A DNA stretch of 64,000 nt from positions 241,252 through 305,251 of the forward strand of contig CAQOGY010000004.1 of NCBI GenBank assembly GCA_948847595.1, written 5' to 3'. Origin of the DNA: an uncultured Bacteroides sp. (GTDB taxonomy: Bacteria; Bacteroidota; Bacteroidia; Bacteroidales; Bacteroidaceae). The position numbers and the translations under genes were made by a program. The notes under the pieces are model-generated. The model saw only the letters and a program-made list of their open reading frames with translations. It had not been told where the DNA came from and made no database searches. Below, piece after piece: positions 60,574 to 64,000 of this stretch; position 1 is the stretch's first letter, and every line of letters begins with the position of its first letter.

Positions 60574-62097
60574 ATGAAGATTATGAAGAAAAGATTGTTG
60601 TATTTGTTTATGCTTATTAGTTCGGTGAGTCTATTTATGAGTTGTAGTGACGATGACGATGTGAAATATCCGGTTGACAGTGAACTTGCAGGTGCATATA
60701 AAGGAACGATGGATGTATATTATGTGGGAGTATCTACTCCTATAGCTTCTGATATGGTTCAGAAGGTTTATATCTCAAAGGCTTCGGATACTGCTGTAAA
60801 ACTGGAACTGAGAAACTTTACTATTACCGTAGCAGGTACTGAGCTTCTTATTGGTGACATTACTGTGGATAATTGTGCTTTGACAAAAAGTGGTGATGCT
60901 TATAAGTTTTCCGGCAATCAGACATTAAGTCTTGTTGTGGGATCATGCAATACATCCGTTTCGGGTACAGTTGGTAAGAATGCTGTAGATATGGTTATTG
61001 ATGTAGATGTAGAAGGCGGAATGAAAGTTAAGGTCAATTATAAAGGTACTAAACTGTCAGGAAGTGAAAACACGGAGGCTAAAATAACCGATTTTACTAT
61101 TGATGACGAAGTTATAACAGTAGCACCGGTTATTGATGATGCAAAGAGTGCCATTACGTTTAAAGTTAATGATGAGGCTACTGAGGAAGACTTGAAAGCC
61201 TTGGTACCAGTCATTGCTGTTTCAGAAAAGGCTACCGTAACTCCGGCAAGTGGTGTTGCTCAGGACTTCTCCGGAGGAAAAAGTGTTGTTTATACTGTAG
61301 TTGCTGAAGATGGAACATCAAGAAAGTATACTGCTTCTATTGAAGGTGTTCAGAATATCATGAAATATTCTTTGGATGAATGGTCTGAATTTGATGCAGG
61401 TAATAGTTATGAAAATTATTGGACTCCGGAGCCTGCAGGATTCCTGGCTACTTCCAATGGTGGTGCCAAAATGTTGAATGGATCATCTTCGACAGTAAAA
61501 GTAGGCTATCCTGTGATGGAAGAATCTGAAGGCTTTAGTGGTAAGGCTGCCAAATTGGTGACATTGGATTCTAGAGCACATGTTTTAGGCAGTATGGCAC
61601 CTATTACTTCCGGTTCTTTATTTACGGGTACGTTCAGTCTTAATATGCTTGCTCCTTTGAAATCAACCAAATTTGGTATTGCTTATGACAAGGAGCCTAA
61701 GTTATTAAAAGGCGTATATAAATATAAAGCAGGAACTAACTATATAGATGGTTCTGTCAAACCAGTGCAGGAGGGGCTTAACATTATCGACGAATGTTCT
61801 ATTGCTGCGGTATTGTACGAAGCAAAAGATGCAGCCGGCAAAGATGTGACACTCACAGGAGTAGATATTAATACTTCAGAATATCGTGTGGCAGAAGCTC
61901 GCTTGAAAGATGGTACGGATAAAGATGAATGGACTACATTTGAACTTGCATTTGAGTATTTGCCGGAGAAATCTTATGATAGTACTAAAGAGTATAAGTT
62001 AGCTATTATATGTTCTTCCAGTAAGGAAGGTGATAAGTTCAAAGGCGCAGCTAACAGTACGCTGATCGTTGATGAATTGGAGGTTATTGGCGAGTAA
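60574..62097 (+). CDS. PCMD-type surface lipoprotein, copy 1
   Basis: This 507-residue lipoprotein has a signal peptide ending LFMSC, followed by SDDDDVKYP, a strong surface-export signal. The parts are an N-terminal calycin-like beta barrel (about 40-165, LAGAYKGTMDVYY), an Ig-like segment (about 175-265, ITDFTIDDEVITV to VVAEDGTSRKYTASIEG) and a C-terminal PCMD (putative carbohydrate metabolism) domain with FSGKAAKLVTLDSRA, GSLFTGTF, LLKGVYKYKAGTNYI, IAAVLYEAKDAAG and TTFELAFEYLPEK. No enzyme activity is known; carbohydrate binding at the surface is a reasonable guess. It is followed by a terminator and a paralogue. Confidence 0.8.
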   Translation: MKIMKKRLLYLFMLISSVSLFMSCSDDDDVKYPVDSELAGAYKGTMDVYYVGVSTPIASDMVQKVYISKASDTAVKLELRNFTITVAGTELLIGDITVDNCALTKSGDAYKFSGNQTLSLVVGSCNTSVSGTVGKNAVDMVIDVDVEGGMKVKVNYKGTKLSGSENTEAKITDFTIDDEVITVAPVIDDAKSAITFKVNDEATEEDLKALVPVIAVSEKATVTPASGVAQDFSGGKSVVYTVVAEDGTSRKYTASIEGVQNIMKYSLDEWSEFDAGNSYENYWTPEPAGFLATSNGGAKMLNGSSSTVKVGYPVMEESEGFSGKAAKLVTLDSRAHVLGSMAPITSGSLFTGTFSLNMLAPLKSTKFGIAYDKEPKLLKGVYKYKAGTNYIDGSVKPVQEGLNIIDECSIAAVLYEAKDAAGKDVTLTGVDINTSEYRVAEARLKDGTDKDEWTTFELAFEYLPEKSYDSTKEYKLAIICSSSKEGDKFKGAANSTLIVDELEVIGE

Positions 62098-62165
62098 TGA
62101 GATGTATAGCTAGAATAATAGGTTAGTTATATGAAAATTTGAAAACTATAATATCTTGAATATCG

Positions 62166-62197
62166 AAAAAGGGGGGACTTGAAATCCCTCCTTTTTT
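62166..62197 (+). terminator. Terminator after PCMD copy 1
   Basis: AAAAAGGGGGGA and TCCCTCCTTTTTT form a G/C stem with a T-run, 68 bases after the stop. Each PCMD gene therefore appears to be its own transcription unit. Confidence 0.8.
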
Positions 62198-62275
62198 GGT
62201 ATATATTTGTTGAGTATGCTGTAAATATGAACCTTAAAAAGTAGATAAAAACAGTTTTTTTGCAATATGATCTTA

Positions 62276-62337
62276 AAAATAGATCATAAAATACAAAGAA
62301 TGGACCTTGTGATAATTAATATAAATATGTTACTTTG
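62276..62337 (+). promoter_or_regulatory. Duplicated upstream region of the second PCMD gene
   Basis: This is the ungapped 62-base counterpart of 60474-60535, ending in TTACTTTG, 46 bases before the ATG at 62384. Shared blocks include AAGAATGG and CTTGTG, candidate regulator sites. Confidence 0.65.
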
Positions 62338-62383
62338 TACCCGATTTTGCGATCAAATAGATTATTAACTAAATAAGAGAATT

Positions 62384-63913
62384 ATGAAAAAGAGTTTGTT
62401 GTATTTGTTTATGCTTGTTTGTTCAGTCAGCTTGTTTTCAAGTTGTGGTGATGACGATGATGAGGTGAAATATCCTATAGATACAGATTTGGCTGGAGGC
62501 TATATTGGAAAATTGTCAGTAGTTGTTGATGGAAATCAGATGGGGACTACTGAGAATCAAAAGATTGCTATTGCGCAGTCAAATAAAGGTGCTAATCAAA
62601 TTGCTTTATCACTGAAGAATTTTACTTTCTTGATTAATGTGGGTGATATTGAGGTAGACCCTTGTACAGTGAAAGCTATTGATGGTGGTTACTCATTTGA
62701 AGGACAACAGAATCTTGATTTGGTGGCACCTCTCGGTAATTGTCCTATTAGTATTTTAGGTACTGTAAAAGGTAGTAATATTAATATTGAAATTGGCGTA
62801 AAGGTTGGTGCTCCTTTAAATCAAGATGTCAAGGCTACTTTTGTTGGTACTAAATTGACAGGTAATGAAAGCTCTGAGGCTAAGATTACAGGCTTTACAT
62901 TTGATAGTGATGTTGTAACTGAACAGCTTGTTATTGACGATGAAAAAGGAACAATTACTTTTAAGGTAAGTAAAGATGCTGCTAATGAAGCTTTGATTTT
63001 GTTACCTTCTATTACAGTATCAGAGAAAGCTGTAGTTACTCCTGCTTCTAATGTTAAGCAAGATTTCTCAAATAATAAGAAAGTTGAGTATACAGTTACT
63101 GCTGAAGATGGTACTATGAAGAAATATAGTGTTTTTATTTCTGGAACCAACAAGGTTGTAGTTTATGATTTTGAAGATTGGACAGTAGATGAAACTCAGA
63201 CTACTCCTGAATATCAATATCCAATAGCTGTAGGAGGATGGGCTAGTTGTAATCAAGCTGTTGTGTTTATTAAAGGATTTGGTGCTTTTGCTCAACCTAA
63301 TCCTATTACTTATAATGGTCCTTTTCCTATTAATAAAACAGAAGAGGCTCATGGAGGAAACTATGCAGCGGAACTAGTATCTATTGATACTACAGGATCA
63401 GACAATATGTTAGGACAAAAAGTGCCTAAAGTTACAGCGGGATCTATATTTTTGGGAACATTTGTAGCTACAAATGCATTAAAAGATCCGATGACTACAA
63501 CTCTTTTTGGTATTGAATATACAGAAAAACCTCTATTAGTGAAAGGATTCTTTAAATATACTCCTGGAACCGAATTCTATAACTCAAATGGAGTACTAGA
63601 ACCAGATACAAAAGATGAGTGTGCTTTATCCGCAGTTCTATACGAAGTAGAAGATGTTAAAAAAGAAACATTGGATGGAAATAATATCTATACATCTGAT
63701 AAAATTGTAGCTTCTGCTGTATATACAAATACTGGGACAAGTGAATATACTCCTTTTGAGTTAAAACTGGAATATAAAAAGGATAAAGAGTATGATCCCA
63801 ATAAAAAGTATAAATTTGCAGTAATCTTTTCAGCTAGTAAAGATGGTGCTGCCTATAATGCTGCTGTTGGTAGTAGATTGTTGATTGATGATGTTACTAT
63901 TGTTAATGAATAA
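62384..63913 (+). CDS. PCMD-type surface lipoprotein, copy 2
   Basis: This 509-residue paralogue of the preceding gene has the same architecture: lipobox FSSC followed by GDDDDEVKYP, a calycin-like domain (LAGGYIGKLSVVV), an Ig-like segment (ITGFTFDSDVVTEQL to VTAEDGTMKKYSVFISG) and a PCMD domain (HGGNYAAELVS, AGSIFLGTF, LVKGFFKYTPGTEFY, CALSAVLYEVEDV, YTPFELKLEY). It is noticeably more AT-rich than copy 1, which suggests an old duplication or separate acquisition. The two may bind different ligands. Confidence 0.8.
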   Translation: MKKSLLYLFMLVCSVSLFSSCGDDDDEVKYPIDTDLAGGYIGKLSVVVDGNQMGTTENQKIAIAQSNKGANQIALSLKNFTFLINVGDIEVDPCTVKAIDGGYSFEGQQNLDLVAPLGNCPISILGTVKGSNINIEIGVKVGAPLNQDVKATFVGTKLTGNESSEAKITGFTFDSDVVTEQLVIDDEKGTITFKVSKDAANEALILLPSITVSEKAVVTPASNVKQDFSNNKKVEYTVTAEDGTMKKYSVFISGTNKVVVYDFEDWTVDETQTTPEYQYPIAVGGWASCNQAVVFIKGFGAFAQPNPITYNGPFPINKTEEAHGGNYAAELVSIDTTGSDNMLGQKVPKVTAGSIFLGTFVATNALKDPMTTTLFGIEYTEKPLLVKGFFKYTPGTEFYNSNGVLEPDTKDECALSAVLYEVEDVKKETLDGNNIYTSDKIVASAVYTNTGTSEYTPFELKLEYKKDKEYDPNKKYKFAVIFSASKDGAAYNAAVGSRLLIDDVTIVNE

Positions 63914-63952
63914 GTAATTAGACTCAAAAGTAAAAGATATATTTTAGGTGTT

Positions 63953-64000
63953 TCCCTTCATCTCTTCTTTATTAGAATGGGATGGAGGGATTCTTATTTT
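63953..64000 (+). terminator. Terminator after PCMD copy 2
   Basis: TCCCTTCATC (63953-63962) and GATGGAGGGA (63981-63990) pair with one G-T position, then TTCTTATTTT to the window edge. It lies 40 bases after the stop. Confidence 0.65.

Overview
The window is chromosomal DNA of a Bacteroides species, most likely Bacteroides thetaiotaomicron or a very close relative. The main evidence is a complete, correctly ordered starch utilization locus (susR, susA, B, C, D, E, F, G), whose protein lengths and catalytic residue numbers fit the B. thetaiotaomicron Sus proteins as I remember them. Other support comes from Bacteroidetes-type promoters (TAnnTTTG at -7), many SPII lipoproteins with acidic residues after the lipid cysteine, an N-succinylornithine transcarbamylase, a hybrid two-component system, and NigD-like, PCMD and FimB-like surface proteins.

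Layout. 0-4.4 kb: end of pta, ackA, a family 2 glycosyltransferase, radC, a DUF59 protein and an LpxH-type hydrolase, all on +. 4.5-20.4 kb: the Sus system. susA and susB-G run leftward and susR rightward. SusC/D import starch oligosaccharides, SusE/F bind glucan at the surface, SusG cuts starch outside, SusA and SusB finish degradation in the periplasm, and SusR senses the products. 20.4-29 kb: alkaline phosphatase, efp and rpmH (divergent), a PASTA protein, an RluD-type synthase and ddl, an acyltransferase, a NigD-like lipoprotein and a rhodanese lipoprotein. 29-33.8 kb: proB-proA-argF' (minus), an aminotransferase and a DUF2007 protein. 33.9-40.9 kb (minus): an envelope block of uppS, bamA, two OmpH/Skp chaperones and murI, plus a DUF6242 lipoprotein. 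41-46.4 kb: ribD, prmC-recX, pyrE, an SRPBCC protein, argH, tRNA-Gly and tRNA-Leu.

From about 46.4 kb the DNA is visibly more AT-rich and the content becomes accessory. It holds a DAO-type FAD oxidoreductase, a cluster of four tiny membrane, lipo- or lysine-rich proteins, a 1,330-residue hybrid two-component regulator with no polysaccharide locus beside it, and a DASS-family anion transporter. These are followed by a two-gene lipoprotein operon (a FimB/Mfa2-like protein with a FISUMP-like C-terminus, and a FimB/Mfa2-like protein ending in a metzincin zinc motif) and two tandem PCMD-type lipoproteins with duplicated promoter regions.

The observations most worth a second look are: the fimbrial-anchor/metzincin fusion; two intergenic arrays that share an exact 22-bp period and a 6-4-6-6 palindromic layout but have different arm sequences, both lying between convergent genes; two GTAATA-type long inverted repeats 18 kb apart; a possible orphan minus-strand transcript near 60 kb; and the small-protein island near 48-49 kb. 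All assignments come from reading the sequence and from family knowledge; no search was run.
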